This document shows positions 49,602 to 56,567 of a DNA stretch of 64,000 bases, piece by piece. Positions within the stretch are counted from its first letter, which is position 1; every line of letters begins with the position of its first letter. The notes below the pieces were generated by a model, which was not told the origin of the DNA, ran no database searches, and was given only the letters and a program-made list of their open reading frames with translations. The DNA is from Paenibacillus hemerocallicola. GTDB taxonomy: Bacteria; Bacillota; Bacilli; Paenibacillales; NBRC-103111. Location: assembly GCF_006265175.1 (NCBI RefSeq), contig NZ_VDCQ01000041.1, positions 21,849-85,848 of the forward strand, written 5' to 3'. Made by a program: the position numbers and the translations under genes.

Positions 49602-50141
49602 TTATTTCGTGACATGCTGATTCGGCTGCACTTTACCGAGATATACAAAACCGTTCTCGAGCTTGATGTTGTACTCGTCAAGCGGCGCCGGGGCGACCGC
49701 CAGGTTTTTGCCTTCCTTCGTGTAATGCGCTTCGTGGCAAGGACAGAAAAATTGATTCTGGAACCTCGCATCCGCATTCCAGTTTACCGTACATCCCAGA
49801 TGTTTGCACACCGGAGACAGGGCGTAAATTTCGCCTTTGTCATCCTTCATGATCCACGCTTCCAGCTCGGTATCGCTCTCGTACCAGCCGTCCACTTGGT
49901 GGACCTGGAATTTGAACGATTTGGGCTCGTTCGTGATTTTGCTCTCTTCCACAACCTTTACGAAAGTGCCTTCACCGGACGGTTGTAAGATTGGGTCGAC
50001 GGCAAAACGGATCATAGGGATCGTTACGCCGGCGGCCATGAAAGCTGTAGCTCCGCCGAGGGTATACGATAAAAATTGACGGCGGGACATTTCGCGCCGC
50101 GTTGGTTTTTCGGAAGAGTGCTTGTGTTTAGCGTCATGCAT
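49602..50141 (-). CDS. qcrA: Rieske iron-sulfur subunit of menaquinol:cytochrome c reductase
   Basis: A 179-residue Rieske protein. SRRQFLSYTLGG (19-30) is a twin-arginine-type signal anchor. The 2Fe-2S ligands are Cys112, His114 (CKHLGC) and Cys133, His136 (CPCHEAHY), with Cys117 and Cys135 for the bridging disulfide. The ATG at 50141 follows GGGGGTAG. It is the first gene of qcrABC with a promoter at 50221-50249. Confidence 0.95.
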   Translation of the reverse strand: MHDAKHKHSSEKPTRREMSRRQFLSYTLGGATAFMAAGVTIPMIRFAVDPILQPSGEGTFVKVVEESKITNEPKSFKFQVHQVDGWYESDTELEAWIMKDDKGEIYALSPVCKHLGCTVNWNADARFQNQFFCPCHEAHYTKEGKNLAVAPAPLDEYNIKLENGFVYLGKVQPNQHVTK

Positions 50142-50220
50142 TCGTCTTCTACCCCCTTTTATGCCATTTATCGCACGTCGTATTACGACAATTCATTGCA
50201 CCGCACACTAGGACATAATA

Positions 50221-50249
50221 ATAATAGCTTAGGACATGTAGGGCGTCAA
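50221..50249 (-). promoter_or_regulatory. Sigma-A promoter of qcrABC
   Basis: On the minus strand TTGACG (50249-50244) and TATTAT (50226-50221) are 17 bp apart, about 80 bp before qcrA. The rest of 50142-50385 shows no further gene. Confidence 0.68.
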
Positions 50250-50385
50250 GAATGTTGACTTCGTATTTCCGAGACGTTTCGATTTGTGCGAGCCAACATT
50301 TAACGAAATTGTCACAAGTTCATCTCGAACTTATCCTTCACAATTTTTCCGTCTATCATACGCCTGAAATGATGCCCGTCGCCGC

Positions 50386-50832
50386 TCATGCTTGCTCGGC
50401 CGTCTCGGGCTGCCACATCGCGCGAATAACGCGCGAAGTCCGCAGCTTGAACTGCTCCCCGTCCATCACTTGCCCGTCCGCCGATTCCGGACACAGCAGC
50501 AAATCGGCATCGGGGAAATGAAGGGCGCCGACCGACGGATGACCGGATATTACAATCACATAGCGGAAGCCCGCCCCCTTGATTTTCTGGCAAACGGAAT
50601 TGATCGCCGCCGCCGCCGAAGGCCCCTCGGCATAATGAAACGCCGGGTATGTGACAATCCTGCCTTTGTACGGTCCTTCCACGCAATCCATTACGTCGCG
50701 CAAATATTCCAGCTCCTGAGTAGCCTCCCACGGCTGCTCGAATCCGGATAATCCGGTTACCGGAAGCAGGCATGTGTCCAAATAAGGTTTAAGTCCCTCC
50801 CAATCCGAACGTTCGATATCGCTGAATTTCAA
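50386..50832 (-). CDS. ypiF: DUF2487 protein (YpiF-like)
   Basis: A 148-residue protein, first residues LKFSDIERSDWEGLKPYLDTCLLPVTGLSGFEQPWEA, resembling the DUF2487 family that precedes qcrA in Bacillus (ypiF). It has a central Rossmann-like pattern (GRIVTYPAFHYAEG, FRYVIVISGHPSVGALHFPDADLLLCPES) and no membrane segment or signal. Function is unknown. The TTG start at 50832 has GGGAG nine bases upstream. It is separated from qcrA by 244 bp with its own promoter, so it is not in the same transcript. Confidence 0.75.
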   Translation of the reverse strand: MKFSDIERSDWEGLKPYLDTCLLPVTGLSGFEQPWEATQELEYLRDVMDCVEGPYKGRIVTYPAFHYAEGPSAAAAINSVCQKIKGAGFRYVIVISGHPSVGALHFPDADLLLCPESADGQVMDGEQFKLRTSRVIRAMWQPETAEQA

Positions 50833-50863
50833 GCCAGTCCACTCCCTCGTCGCAAATGCTAGA

Positions 50864-50959
50864 GGCGCCGGTAGGCGCCTTCTATAATTTAGCTCAAAAT
50901 AACCCCACAAAGTGGCGCTCCTGCTCCGAAGCTTATTCAGGCACTTTGCGGGGACCCCG
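50864..50959. repeat. Multi-hairpin intergenic element upstream of ypiF
   Basis: Three stems in a row: GGCGCC/GGCGCC (50864-50879), CCCCACAAAGTG/CACTTTGCGGGG (50903-50953, one mismatch/G-U) and GGGG/CCCC (50950-50957). The long stem encloses a 27-base loop. The sequence resembles an intergenic repeat I recall from Paenibacillus genomes but I cannot verify copy number. It lies in or just upstream of the ypiF 5' leader. Confidence 0.5.
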
Positions 50960-51003
50960 AAACTTATAAATTCTATACTGTCAAAAAAGCCCGGGAATGT
51001 CCA

Positions 51004-51044
51004 GAAAAAAAGAAGACGGCTGAACCGGGTTCGCCGTCTTCTTC
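51004..51044 (-). terminator. Intrinsic terminator after the IDEAL-domain gene
   Basis: AAGAAGACGGC pairs with GCCGTCTTCTT over 11 bp and is followed by TTTTT on the minus strand, 23 bp past the stop codon. Confidence 0.88.
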
Positions 51045-51066
51045 TCTAGGCCGCCATTCCGCTGTC

Positions 51067-51252
51067 TCAGGAATGCAGCTCTTTCCATTGCTCGGTCAGC
51101 ACGATAAACGATTTCTCGTCCCCTCTCGCCAATGCGCTGTCGATTTCCCGGTAGAGCGTCTGTTCCTTCTGTTTGCGAATCGCATCGTCCAGCACCATTT
51201 CCGCGAATAGTCCCAACATTGCCGCATAGCCGGAAACGTCCATTTTTTCCAA
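51067..51252 (-). CDS. Stand-alone IDEAL-domain protein
   Basis: A 61-residue protein. Residues 26-58 (DAIRKQKEQTLYREIDSALARGDEKSF...) match the IDEAL domain, named for its conserved acidic-leucine motif, which in B. subtilis forms the C-terminus of YpiB (UPF0302 plus IDEAL), encoded at this position in that genome. Here only the IDEAL part is present. The TTG start at 51252 has GGGAGGGG upstream. The domain is thought to mediate protein contact; function is unknown. Confidence 0.7.
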   Translation of the reverse strand: MEKMDVSGYAAMLGLFAEMVLDDAIRKQKEQTLYREIDSALARGDEKSFIVLTEQWKELHS

Positions 51253-51313
51253 AGCGCACCCCTCCCAATAAGGAAAGCCGGATTGCCGGGAAACGAAGCA
51301 GCGGCTGACTCGG

Positions 51314-51823
51314 TTACGCCTCGCCTCTGAATTCCTTCCCTTTAAGCAAATAGCCTTCCATCGTTCGTTTCATTCGTTGCAGATCATGCTCCGTCAGTTC
51401 CCTCACCACTTTGGCGGGAGATCCTAGCGAGAGCGTATAGCCGGGTATTTTCTTGTTTTCCGTGACGAGTGAACCCGCCCCTATTAAAGCATATTCACCG
51501 ATGTCCGCCCCGTTTAGGACGATAGCCCCCATGCCGATTAATGTGCCGGTGCCTATCGTGCAGCCGTGGATGATGGCACCGTGTCCGACAGACACTTCAT
51601 CTCCTACGATGAGCGGTTGGTTCGCATTGACATGTCCGATGCAGCCGTCTTGGATATTGGTTCGACGCCCTATCCGGACCGGAGCCAAATCACCCCGCAG
51701 GACTACATTGTACCAGATCGATCCTTCTTCCCCGATGGATACGTCGCCGACAATCTGTGCCCCGGCCGCCAAAAATACGGTAGGATGTACCGTCGGGAAT
51801 GTTTCCTTGTATGCATGCAGCAT
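51314..51823 (-). CDS. Gamma-carbonic anhydrase-like hexapeptide protein
   Basis: A 169-residue left-handed beta-helix trimer of hexapeptide repeats (AAGAQIVGDVSIGEEGSIWYNVVLRGDLAPVRIG..., IGHVNANQPLIVG). The zinc-ligand histidines of gamma-class carbonic anhydrases are present (H in DGCIGHVN, and HGAIIHGC two residues apart). Members of the YrdA/PaaY type often lack measurable anhydrase activity, so the true reaction is uncertain. GGAGAGAGCGAA precedes the ATG. It is independent of the neighbouring IDEAL and 380-residue genes. Confidence 0.85.
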   Translation of the reverse strand: MLHAYKETFPTVHPTVFLAAGAQIVGDVSIGEEGSIWYNVVLRGDLAPVRIGRRTNIQDGCIGHVNANQPLIVGDEVSVGHGAIIHGCTIGTGTLIGMGAIVLNGADIGEYALIGAGSLVTENKKIPGYTLSLGSPAKVVRELTEHDLQRMKRTMEGYLLKGKEFRGEA

Positions 51824-51868
51824 TTCGCTCTCTCCGTTTCTCGTAACTTTGAAATGGAGAAAATTGTA

Positions 51869-53011
51869 TCAAGGGAAAGCGGGGTTGTCAAATCGATCCG
51901 GTACCGGCAGCGGAATCGCGTCCTCGTCTGCCAAATACGTGCCGGATACGATTCTTTCCCCCAATTTCGTAAAGGCGATCGTTTTGCCGATCTCTTCGTC
52001 TTCGCCGATACGAATCAGACCCAGATGCATCGTCATTTGCAAAATACGTTGATCGAATATCGATTCCGCCGAATCGTAGTAATACGGGCGAATGAGCGGA
52101 CATAACGCGGAAGCGAGCGATTGCGCCCCTACCCAGTCGGTGGCGAGCTTCCCGATCCAGAATACGATCGATTGCAAATTCGGAATCGGACCTTTGTACA
52201 GCTTCAGCCAAAACCGGTACACCTGCGACAAGTCCTCGCGCCGTCCCTCGAGTACCGCCTGCGTGCCTTTGTCCGTCAGCACCAATAACCCGGGCTGCTC
52301 CGCGATAAGATCATGGTAGTAACAGTAGTCGTACATCAGCGACAGACGGCCGGGCAAGTCCCGATACTTCCGCCCGTAGCCGAAGCGCCATCCCCCTTTC
52401 GGTACCGGCTCTTCCTTGACGGCTAGACGATCGAGCAGCTGCAGCAGATGACGTTTGTACACCGATCCGTCCGACGTCAGCACTACCTCGTTGTGATATA
52501 TATAATGAAGCATGTTGAACAGGTCGTCGACGATCAGCTTCTGCTCGTCCCTGTATACGGAAGGAACATCGGCATAAGTTATTTGCTGGCCGAAAGAGCG
52601 GGCCATCGTTTCCTTGAACCTTTTCTTCAGGTCCTGCGGAAATTGGAACAAATATTTCGTCGTCTGCGAATAGCCGTTAAACAGCCATCCCCTGTGCTTG
52701 AAGCCGGATATCATTTCCCGAGGGTTGCGGGGTTCGCCGGTTTGCCCGAAGTTCGACTGCTGCGCCCGGGCGACGAGCTCTTCCAGGCTGAAGAGGTCGC
52801 GCGGATCGAACACGATCGAATTGAGAAACCGGATATTCTCCGTCGATAAGGCGCCAACCTCCCGTTCGAACACGTCACGACGGTTGACCTTCGACAAGAT
52901 CGACTGGATCAGCTCGTTTTTGGAATGTCCGTTGCACTCGCAGTCATATGTGTTGGCGATGCTGCTCAATTGTTGAATATCGGCGTAGCAAAGCATGTCG
53001 GCCAAGTTCAT
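51869..53011 (-). CDS. 380-residue protein with winged-helix-like N-terminus, unknown function
   Basis: I do not recognise this soluble protein. It opens MNLADMLCYADIQQLSSIANTYDCECNGHSKNELIQSILSKV, like a SAP- or Lon-like helical DNA-contact segment that precedes helicase-associated domains in some Bacillota. Later parts contain LYKGPIPNLQSIVFWIGKLATDWV and a C-terminal winged-helix-like HLGLIRIGEDEEIGKTIAFTKLGERIV. There are no Walker motifs, so any helicase link is by domain resemblance only. GGGGGATCGTT precedes the ATG. It occupies the interval between the ECF locus and ypiF that in B. subtilis holds aroE and ypiA-ypiB. Confidence 0.65.
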   Translation of the reverse strand: MNLADMLCYADIQQLSSIANTYDCECNGHSKNELIQSILSKVNRRDVFEREVGALSTENIRFLNSIVFDPRDLFSLEELVARAQQSNFGQTGEPRNPREMISGFKHRGWLFNGYSQTTKYLFQFPQDLKKRFKETMARSFGQQITYADVPSVYRDEQKLIVDDLFNMLHYIYHNEVVLTSDGSVYKRHLLQLLDRLAVKEEPVPKGGWRFGYGRKYRDLPGRLSLMYDYCYYHDLIAEQPGLLVLTDKGTQAVLEGRREDLSQVYRFWLKLYKGPIPNLQSIVFWIGKLATDWVGAQSLASALCPLIRPYYYDSAESIFDQRILQMTMHLGLIRIGEDEEIGKTIAFTKLGERIVSGTYLADEDAIPLPVPDRFDNPAFP

Positions 53012-53133
53012 AACGATCCCCCTCTGCTTTACTACCCATTATCGCTGTTTTTCCAAAAATTAAACCTCCAACCCGGCTTTTTCGGCAGGTCGAAGGCTTT
53101 TTTGGAAGTTGCTATGAAGTTGAGCAGGCCGGC

Positions 53134-53703
53134 CTATAGATGTGCCGTGCAATTGAATAATGCACACTCCCAGCCGTCGGCATTCTTTTTCAAGACGGAG
53201 AGAGAAGTATTTTGTATGGAGCCGTCCGGCATCCGGGTGAGCATCCCATTCAGCAGCACGCCAATAAAGGCGCCATGGGTCACGACAAGCACCCGCTTGC
53301 CCTCGTATTCGGCGGACAGCTCCTCCAAACAGGCGATCCCCCGTTCGTACAGCAGCTCGTCGCTTTCGACGCCATGCTCCAGCGTCTTCCACTCTGCGCC
53401 CCAAGTTGCGATTCTCTCTTCCACCGTCGTCCCGTCCAATCGCCCATGGGTTCGCTCCCGCAGCCGCCGCTCCGCGCGAACCGGACCTATCCCCGCAATT
53501 TCCGCGATAATGTCCGCCGTTTCCTTGGCCCGCATCAGGTCGCTGCTCACGATCGCGTCCCATTGTTCCCGCTTCAGCCGCTTGCCGAGCTCCCGCGCCT
53601 GCCAGCGTCCCGCTTCGTTCAGCGGGATATCATTTTGCCCCTGCAGCCTTCCCGATACGTTCCAGTCCGTCGTGCCGTGTCTTATAAATCCCAAAGTAGT
53701 CAT
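53134..53703 (-). CDS. Histidine phosphatase family protein
   Basis: A 189-residue phosphoglycerate-mutase-like phosphatase. LGFIRHGTTDWNVSGRLQGQNDIPLNEAGRWQA has the catalytic RHG histidine, and LRERTHGRLDG and VVTHGAFIGVLL provide the acid and second histidine. Size and motifs fit cobC/GpmB/PhoE-like broad phosphatases; the substrate is not predictable. It is separated from the anti-sigma gene by a strong terminator. Confidence 0.87.
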   Translation of the reverse strand: MTTLGFIRHGTTDWNVSGRLQGQNDIPLNEAGRWQARELGKRLKREQWDAIVSSDLMRAKETADIIAEIAGIGPVRAERRLRERTHGRLDGTTVEERIATWGAEWKTLEHGVESDELLYERGIACLEELSAEYEGKRVLVVTHGAFIGVLLNGMLTRMPDGSIQNTSLSVLKKNADGWECALFNCTAHL

Positions 53704-53724
53704 AACGCTCCCCCATTTCTCTCA

Positions 53725-53749
53725 CAAAAAAGACCTCCGTGAAGAGGTC
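53725..53749 (-). terminator. Intrinsic terminator of the ECF sigma/anti-sigma operon
   Basis: GACCTC (53749-53744) and GAGGTC (53737-53732) form a perfect six-bp stem with a six-base loop, followed by TTTTTTG on the minus strand, 12 bp past the anti-sigma stop. Confidence 0.88.
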
Positions 53750-53761
53750 ATTGCCCGTCTC

Positions 53762-54364
53762 TTATGTTTTTGTGCGCGACAGCCAATTCATGATCAGAAT
53801 CGTTCCGGTCAACCCGAGCAGCGATACGACTACCATATAATCGGGAACGCTGCGAAACGGGCCCATCGTCACCATATACGGATCTTTAAGACTGGCGGTC
53901 GCAACCGGAAGCGTCTTGGACTTGACGGAGACATTGTGAACGTCCGTCGAAACGCTTGCTACCGGCTTCATGCCGTACCTCGGCGATTTGTCTTCGACGC
54001 CGACTCCCATAATGGAGAGGACGAATCCGAATACGAATAGCGTCATGCACAACGCGACAACGGCGGTCAAGTTTCTCCTCATCTTATACGAAAAAGCGTA
54101 CAGCCGCTGCGGAACCGGAATGCGCCACGATTCGTCGGCGTAAATCCTTCTCATGACTTGGCCGGAAACGGGCACGTATTCGATCCGGCGATCGACGCTG
54201 CCGACGGTGCTGCGGATCAGTTGGGTGCTTTCCTCCCAAATCTCGAACTCTTCCCGACACGAATCGCAATGCCTGATATGTTCGTCGACGGCTCGGCGCC
54301 GATCGTCATTCTCAGGCAAATCCCAATAGGCCCCCAACCATTCTTGAACATCCTGGCATTTCAT
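53762..54364 (-). CDS. Transmembrane anti-sigma factor with zinc-finger-like domain
   Basis: A 200-residue protein. The N-terminus MKCQDVQEWLGAYWDLPENDD...HIRHCDSCREEFEIWEES is a zf-HC2 anti-sigma domain (HxxxCxxC is HIRHCDSC). A membrane helix lies at about 99-119 (LTAVVALCMTLFVFGFVLSIMG) and a second at about 178-195 (MVVVSLLGLTGTILIMNWL), so the sensor part is a small extracytoplasmic loop between them. It should hold the ECF sigma factor encoded 18 bp upstream inactive until an envelope signal. No intramembrane protease gene is nearby. Confidence 0.9.
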   Translation of the reverse strand: MKCQDVQEWLGAYWDLPENDDRRRAVDEHIRHCDSCREEFEIWEESTQLIRSTVGSVDRRIEYVPVSGQVMRRIYADESWRIPVPQRLYAFSYKMRRNLTAVVALCMTLFVFGFVLSIMGVGVEDKSPRYGMKPVASVSTDVHNVSVKSKTLPVATASLKDPYMVTMGPFRSVPDYMVVVSLLGLTGTILIMNWLSRTKT

Positions 54365-54382
54365 CGTGGACTCATCCCTTCG

Positions 54383-54964
54383 TTACTCTTTGAAGACCGG
54401 CTCCATGTAAGGCTCCAACTGCATTTTAATACTCGCTCTCGCCCGGAACAGCAGCGATTTGACCGAGCTGACCGTTTGACCCAATATATTGGCGATTTCC
54501 TGGTAATCCATCTGATCGTACTCCCGCAATATGAGGGCGGAACGCTGCTTCTCGGGCAAATTGTTGATGGCGTCGCGCACCATCGACACTTTCTCGTTGC
54601 GCAGCATTTTTTGTTCCGGCGTATATTCGGAGGAAGCTAAAGTCATAGCCAGCGACCAGGCATCGTTTTGCTCCAGCGATACATGCACGCTTTTGTTTTT
54701 GCGAAGCTCGCTCAATACCGTATTGCGGGCAATCGTATATAACCAGGTCGAGAAAGACGCCTCGATCTCGCGGAATGAGTGCAGGCTGCGGTAAGCTTTG
54801 TAAAAAGTTTCGGAGCACAAATCCTCGGCCATCGTCTCCATGCGGGCGCTCTTCAGCATGTGATAGATGTACGATAAAATTTTGCGCTCGTAACGCCGCA
54901 TCAATTCCTCGTAAAATTGTACATTTCCGTCCTTGATTTCCCGTATCAACTGGGAATCGGTCAT
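54383..54964 (-). CDS. ECF sigma factor
   Basis: A 193-residue sigma-70 family member lacking domain 3. Region 2 covers about 10-75 (LMRRYERKILSYIYHMLKSARMETMAEDLCSETFYKAYRSLHSF, FSTWLYTIARNTVLSELRK) and region 4 about 130-180 (NLPEKQRSALILREYDQMDYQEIANILGQTVSSVKSLLFRARASIK). It resembles SigW/SigX-type envelope regulators. The ATG at 54964 follows AAGGAGGGG; the open frame extends upstream without a site. A sequence with AAC, 15 bp and CGTC on the minus strand near 55012-55034 could be its own ECF promoter but is imperfect. It is inserted between tyrA and ypiF relative to B. subtilis. Confidence 0.92.
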   Translation of the reverse strand: MTDSQLIREIKDGNVQFYEELMRRYERKILSYIYHMLKSARMETMAEDLCSETFYKAYRSLHSFREIEASFSTWLYTIARNTVLSELRKNKSVHVSLEQNDAWSLAMTLASSEYTPEQKMLRNEKVSMVRDAINNLPEKQRSALILREYDQMDYQEIANILGQTVSSVKSLLFRARASIKMQLEPYMEPVFKE

Positions 54965-55194
54965 TACAAGCGCCCCTCCTTGCCTTTCCGAGTGACGCTC
55001 CCAGTCGATAGTTCTACTAATTTGTACTATGACGGGAGCAAAAAGTTGCGTTGGCAAATGAAAATGTTGCAGACTATGCGATCAATAAGCCTTAAGCTAT
55101 AACAGTTCTGCAAATACTAGGAAAAATCCTTCTTTTTTCGACACGATTGTGTTAACTTTTGTTAACAATATGCCGTCCGCATCCGTATGAACAC

Positions 55195-55221
55195 AAAAAA
55201 AAGACCACCGAAACCGGTGGT
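55195..55221 (-). terminator. Terminator of the candidate small RNA
   Basis: ACCACCG (55221-55215 on minus) and CGGTGGT (55210-55204) form a seven-bp stem, preceded by one more A-U pair, with a four-base loop and followed by CTTTTTTTT. Confidence 0.88.
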
Positions 55222-55270
55222 TGCACAAAGTGCGATATTTTCGGATAGGAGTGGAGAGAAACCATACTGT
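55195..55270 (-). ncRNA. Candidate C-rich regulatory small RNA (about 76 nt)
   Basis: A complete small transcription unit with no gene in it. A perfect sigma-A promoter (55305-55277) predicts a start near 55270. The RNA begins with an unstructured C-rich stretch, minus strand TCTCTCCACTCCTATCC (55259-55243), complementary to Shine-Dalgarno-like sequence, then a small hairpin (GCAC/GTGC), and ends in ACCACCG/CGGTGGT (55221-55204) plus eight U. A short ATG frame inside has no ribosome binding site. C-rich, unstructured 5' regions followed by a terminator are typical of Bacillota riboregulators such as FsrA or RsaE, but the sequence is not one I recognise. Confidence 0.7.
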
Positions 55271-55276
55271 ACTTTT

Positions 55277-55305
55277 ATTATATGTATCCGTTTACATTTT
55301 GTCAA
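55277..55305 (-). promoter_or_regulatory. Consensus sigma-A promoter of the candidate small RNA
   Basis: TTGACA (55305-55300) and TATAAT (55282-55277) both match consensus exactly and are 17 bp apart, the best promoter in the window along with that at 59529-59557. Confidence 0.88.
55283..55296. promoter_or_regulatory. cre-like box inside the small RNA promoter
   Basis: TGTATCCGTTTACA (on the minus strand TGTAAACGGATACA) matches the CcpA catabolite-responsive element TGWAANCGNTNWCA at all but one position. Occupying the -35/-10 spacer, CcpA binding here would repress. Confidence 0.6.
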
Positions 55306-55314
55306 CGGTTTTTT

Positions 55315-55328
55315 TGAAAACGGTTTCT
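55315..55328. promoter_or_regulatory. cre-like box upstream of the small RNA promoter
   Basis: TGAAAACGGTTTCT matches the cre consensus except the last base. It ends 9 bp upstream of the -35 box, a position where CcpA can activate or assist repression by looping with the spacer site. Confidence 0.55.
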
Positions 55329-55382
55329 CGTCGATATTCGGTTTTCACGGAATACAATACTTCTCTTATAGACGAATAAAGC

Positions 55383-55422
55383 GGCGATACGGTTGCACCG
55401 TTTCGCCGCTTTATAAAAATAT
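55383..55422 (-). terminator. Terminator after tyrA
   Basis: AAAGCGGCG and CGCCGCTTT with an inner ACGGT/ACCGT pair form a long hairpin, T-rich on both sides, 14 bp past tyrA. Confidence 0.8.
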
Positions 55423-55435
55423 TTTTTGGTTCTTC

Positions 55436-56527
55436 TTACAGTTGTACCGAGTAGTCGTGCAGCTTCAGCAGCTCGATCGCCGCATCCATGTCGGTTTCGT
55501 TGCGGAACGACAGTCTCAGCACTCCCGGAACGTCGGCTCTGCTCTCGATGATATGAATATTGCTCAAATTGATTCGATGGTTGCCTAGCAGCGTGGCGAT
55601 TTGCCCGATAATGCCTGGATGATCCGGTACGTCGATATACACATCGAACAACGCCGTAATTACACCTTTGCGCCTCTCGGGCAATTGACTGCGGAATGCG
55701 CCCGCCCTTTCGAACTCCTTGAAGATCCCGTCGCCGTCGCCCGATTCCAGCAGATCGGCAAACTTGGCGACTTCGCCGTTCCAATCGCGCAGCAAACGCA
55801 GCAGGACGTGCCGGTTGTTGAGCAAAATGTCCCGCCACATGTCCGGATGGCCGGAAGCGATCCTCGTGATGTCGCGGAATCCGCCTGCCGCCAGGCTCCG
55901 GTATAGCCCGTCCCGCTCATTGTAACGGGCAATCTGATTGACCAGGGCAACCGCGATGACATGGGGCAAATGGCTGACCGCCCCGACGATTTCGTCATGA
56001 TGCTTCGCATCGACCCGTACGATCTGGGCTTTCGTATATTGCAGCAGCTGAACGAGACGATCATACGCTTCCCGGGGTGTGGATTCGTCCGGAGTCAGCA
56101 CGTAAAAGGCGTTTTCGTACAAATGCGAAGCTGCCGCCTCCACCCCGGATCTTTCCGATCCGGCCATCGGGTGGCCCCCGATAAAGTGAACGGCCGGCGT
56201 TATCCGGTTTCGGGCGTATTTCGAAATCGATGCCTTCGTGCTGCCGACATCCGAGATGATGCAGCCCTCTTTAAGCGTCGTCTGAAGCAGCTTGTCCATA
56301 TAATATTCCAGAATGCCCACCGGCACGCACAGGAATATGAAATCGGCATCCGCCGCGGCCTCTTCCAAAGTACTGCAGGCCGTATCGATTACGCCGCGCT
56401 TCAAACTTTTTTCAAGCTCCGCCGGACTGATGTCGTACCCCGCTACCCGTATGCCCGGTTTGCCCTTGAAGCACAGCGCCAGCGATCCGCCCATCAATCC
56501 GACGCCGATAATGGCGACTTTGCTCAT
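55436..56527 (-). CDS. tyrA: Prephenate dehydrogenase with ACT domain
   Basis: A 363-residue enzyme of tyrosine synthesis. VAIIGVGLMGGSLALCFK is the NAD-binding loop, DVGSTKASI and FIGGHPMAGSERSGVEAA hold the substrate histidine, and an ACT regulatory domain is at the C-terminus (about 290-363, VYIDVPDHPGIIGQIATLLGNHRINLSNIHIIE), as in B. subtilis TyrA, which suggests feedback control by tyrosine. I used the ATG at 56527; a GTG three codons upstream is possible. hisC is 40 bp upstream; aroE, normally next, is missing. Confidence 0.93.
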   Translation of the reverse strand: MSKVAIIGVGLMGGSLALCFKGKPGIRVAGYDISPAELEKSLKRGVIDTACSTLEEAAADADFIFLCVPVGILEYYMDKLLQTTLKEGCIISDVGSTKASISKYARNRITPAVHFIGGHPMAGSERSGVEAAASHLYENAFYVLTPDESTPREAYDRLVQLLQYTKAQIVRVDAKHHDEIVGAVSHLPHVIAVALVNQIARYNERDGLYRSLAAGGFRDITRIASGHPDMWRDILLNNRHVLLRLLRDWNGEVAKFADLLESGDGDGIFKEFERAGAFRSQLPERRKGVITALFDVYIDVPDHPGIIGQIATLLGNHRINLSNIHIIESRADVPGVLRLSFRNETDMDAAIELLKLHDYSVQL

Positions 56528-56567
56528 TCGATTCACTCTTTATAGGTAGAATTAGGGTTGCGAACCA

